A stretch of 6,079 nt of DNA from CALAED01 sp937891035 (GTDB taxonomy: Bacteria; Actinomycetota; Actinomycetes; Streptosporangiales; Streptosporangiaceae), in assembly GCA_035642125.1 (NCBI GenBank), contig DASQSZ010000434.1:1-6079 (forward strand). Reading direction: 5' to 3'. The notes under the pieces were generated by a model, which did no database searches, had not been told where the DNA came from, and saw only the letters and a program-made list of their open reading frames with translations. The position numbers were made by a program, and so were the translations under genes. Below are positions 4,946 through 6,079 of this stretch, piece by piece (within the stretch, counting starts at the first letter, position 1; each line of letters starts with the position of its first letter).

Positions 4946-5287
4946 TCAGGTGGTCCGCTTCGTCGCGGCCAACGTGTTGTAGATGTCCCAAAGAATACGG
5001 TCCGCCGCCTTTCGGAGATTCTGCTGGCTGATGATCAGTCGGCCGTCCCACTGCCTGGCCTCCGGGCCCAGCCACGCGTCGGTGGCGTGCATGGTCCGCA
5101 CCGCGGGGTCGAGCGCCCGGCGCAGCTGATCGATGCTGCCGTAGGCGCTCTCGTAGGCCTGGTAGAGGCGCTTGTATGCGGGGTTGGGCCGCTCGCCGAC
5201 GGGCAGCTTGGAGGCTTCGATGCCCTCGATGGGCGGCGGGAGGCTGCTCGGCGGCGGGGGAGGAGCTGATCCGGGTGCGGGGCCCAT
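4946..5287 (-). CDS. WXG100-like small helical protein, possible type VII secretion substrate or chaperone
   Basis: The 113-residue product begins with a Pro-rich disordered segment (residues 4-20). Two predicted helices follow: about NPAYKRLYQAYESAYGSIDQ onward and PEARQWDGRLIISQQNLRKA onward. They are joined by AWLGPEARQW, where WLG fits the WXG turn of ESAT-6/WXG100 proteins, which form helical-hairpin dimers exported by ESX systems. Size and layout agree, but the usual secretion signal YxxxD/E after the second helix is absent (it reads IYNTLAATK), so it may depend on a partner or not be secreted. The start ATG 5287 lies 10 nt after the stop of the large upstream gene, so the two are almost certainly one operon; no strong Shine-Dalgarno is seen. 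Assignment rests on pattern only and could be a chance WXG in another helical family. Confidence 0.6.
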   Translation of the reverse strand: MGPAPGSAPPPPPSSLPPPIEGIEASKLPVGERPNPAYKRLYQAYESAYGSIDQLRRALDPAVRTMHATDAWLGPEARQWDGRLIISQQNLRKAADRILWDIYNTLAATKRTT

Positions 5288-5297
5288 GGCGCTGCCG

Positions 5298-6079
5298 TCA
5301 CTTCGCTCGCGGCGGACAGTCGCCCGCCTGGCCGGACGGCGGCACCGCTGCGGCCGGCTGCGGGCGCGGCGCGTCCAGATCGCCTAGGCGGCGCAGCGCG
5401 GCCTCGGCCTGGTCACTTAGATCGGCCGTATGGAGCACCTGGACGACCTCGGGGCGATGGGCCGGGCCCGCGTCGGCCAGTAGCGCGCGCAGCCACTTCT
5501 CGTCGATCGGGGCCTGGTGGCTGCCGGTGCCCAACGATACGGAGATCACGTCGAGCCGATCTCGATCGCCGTGGGCGGCGGCGATGGCGATCAGGTCGGC
5601 GGTGCCCGCGGGACCGAGCCGCGTGTAGAACGCGGCGGTGTAGTCGGGATCGTCGGCATTCTCGCGCAGCCGCCGCCATGTCGCTTCGGGCGGCGCCGAG
5701 TGCCCGGACGCCGCCTTCTTGATCGCGATCACGTCGGTGGCGGCCGCCTTCGCCGCGGCCTGCTGGGTGGGGAAGTTGCCCAGGTGCGGCCCGGCGCCGG
5801 ACGGCGTCGTGTGCCGGGGCGGCCGCCCGCCGCGCGACGGAACGGCCGGGCCGGCCCCGCCGCCCCTGCCTGCCCCTTGACGGCCGTCTTTGCCGGTGCC
5901 CGTGCCCGTGCCCGCGCCAATGCCTTTGCCGGTGCCTTTACCGCCGGTGCGGCCAAGGCCGGGTGGGGGCGCTCCCGTCTTGGGCATCTCGTGGACGCGG
6001 TCGGGATGAGTGAGGGCGTAGTTACGGCGGCGGGTCAACATGCCCAGCTGGCTGCTCGCCCACAGGTCGACCTCGGTGG
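5298..6079 (-). CDS. C-terminal part of a large Gly-rich protein resembling type VII-associated actinobacterial proteins (5' end outside window)
   Basis: The frame is open to the right edge, with 12 further in-frame residues (including VDLWASSQLG) before the ATG at 6041, so that Met is probably internal. Counting from it, residues 1-20 are a basic, likely helical segment, 24-64 a Gly/Thr/Lys-rich linker coded by hexanucleotide repeats, about 85-222 a helical domain, and 223-247 a Pro-rich tail. The domain contains NADDPDYTAAFYTRLGP (128-144) followed by GTADLIAIAAAHGD. This resembles the DPxFxxAFxxxLGP pattern I associate with DUF6571-type regions in actinobacterial proteins found near WXG100 genes. 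I see no catalytic or toxin motif in this part; an effector or structural role is open. The next gene starts 10 nt downstream. Family assignment is from memory and tentative. Confidence 0.65.
   Translation of the reverse strand, partial: TEVDLWASSQLGMLTRRRNYALTHPDRVHEMPKTGAPPPGLGRTGGKGTGKGIGAGTGTGTGKDGRQGAGRGGGAGPAVPSRGGRPPRHTTPSGAGPHLGNFPTQQAAAKAAATDVIAIKKAASGHSAPPEATWRRLRENADDPDYTAAFYTRLGPAGTADLIAIAAAHGDRDRLDVISVSLGTGSHQAPIDEKWLRALLADAGPAHRPEVVQVLHTADLSDQAEAALRRLGDLDAPRPQPAAAVPPSGQAGDCPPRAK
5880..5950 (-). repeat. Hexanucleotide-type repeat encoding a Gly-rich linker
   Basis: On the + strand, units such as GTGCCC, GTGCCT and ATGCCT recur every 6 bp and encode alternating Gly with Lys, Thr, Ala or Ile on the minus strand. 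Gain or loss of 6-bp units would keep the frame, so linker length may vary between strains. It is a disordered spacer between the N-terminal part and the helical domain. Confidence 0.6.

Noticed and set aside
4920..5075. N-terminal extension of the GNAT protein to an upstream ATG
   Set aside because: It would overlap the WXG100-like gene, adds no domain, and the ATG at 4919 has a well-placed -10-like hexamer.

Overview
The window is very GC-rich with dense, short-spaced genes and strong third-position GC bias, as expected of a filamentous-type actinobacterium. Gene content fits this: an Rv2175c-like DNA-binding protein, an IdsA-type polyprenyl diphosphate synthase divergent from a MetF-like reductase, and ESX/type VII-like proteins. 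I cannot name the genus. No RNA gene, CRISPR array, insertion sequence or other mobile-element signature was seen.

Layout. 2-484 (+) is the 3' end of a ferredoxin-type FAD-dependent reductase. 522-905 (+) is an Rv2175c-family helix-turn-helix protein, followed almost without gap by thiE (908-1579, +), the thiamine phosphate synthase. 1624-1782 (+) is a 52-codon, extremely acidic small protein. It converges on a minus-strand gene (1818-2111) for a 97-residue Arg/Pro-rich protein with one C-terminal membrane helix. A leader with short direct repeats (2123-2168) precedes that gene. 2223-3275 (-) is a polyprenyl diphosphate synthase, separated by an AT-rich 133-bp divergent promoter region from a methylenetetrahydrofolate reductase (3409-4407, +). 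A GNAT acetyltransferase (4344-4919, -) overlaps the reductase tail-to-tail by 64 bp. Upstream of it on the same strand are a WXG100-like small protein (4946-5287) and the C-terminal part of a large Gly-rich protein (5298-6079), which runs off the window and resembles actinobacterial type VII-associated proteins.

How the parts relate. The divergent synthase/reductase pair next to an Rv2175c-like gene recalls the Mycobacterium tuberculosis Rv2172c-Rv2173-Rv2175c neighbourhood, with thiE and two small uncharacterised genes inserted. The housekeeping genes supply thiamine phosphate, isoprenoid diphosphates and methyl-folate. The right end looks like a separate type VII-linked cassette. Four start codons are preceded at 6-7 nt by a -10-like hexamer and lack a clear Shine-Dalgarno, suggesting leaderless transcription; a fifth, at 522, is a weaker case.

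Nothing here is clearly a new defence or catalytic system. The best candidates for something undescribed are the 52-aa acidic protein, the tail-anchored 97-aa protein with its repeat-bearing leader, and the WXG100-like/LGP-motif pair.
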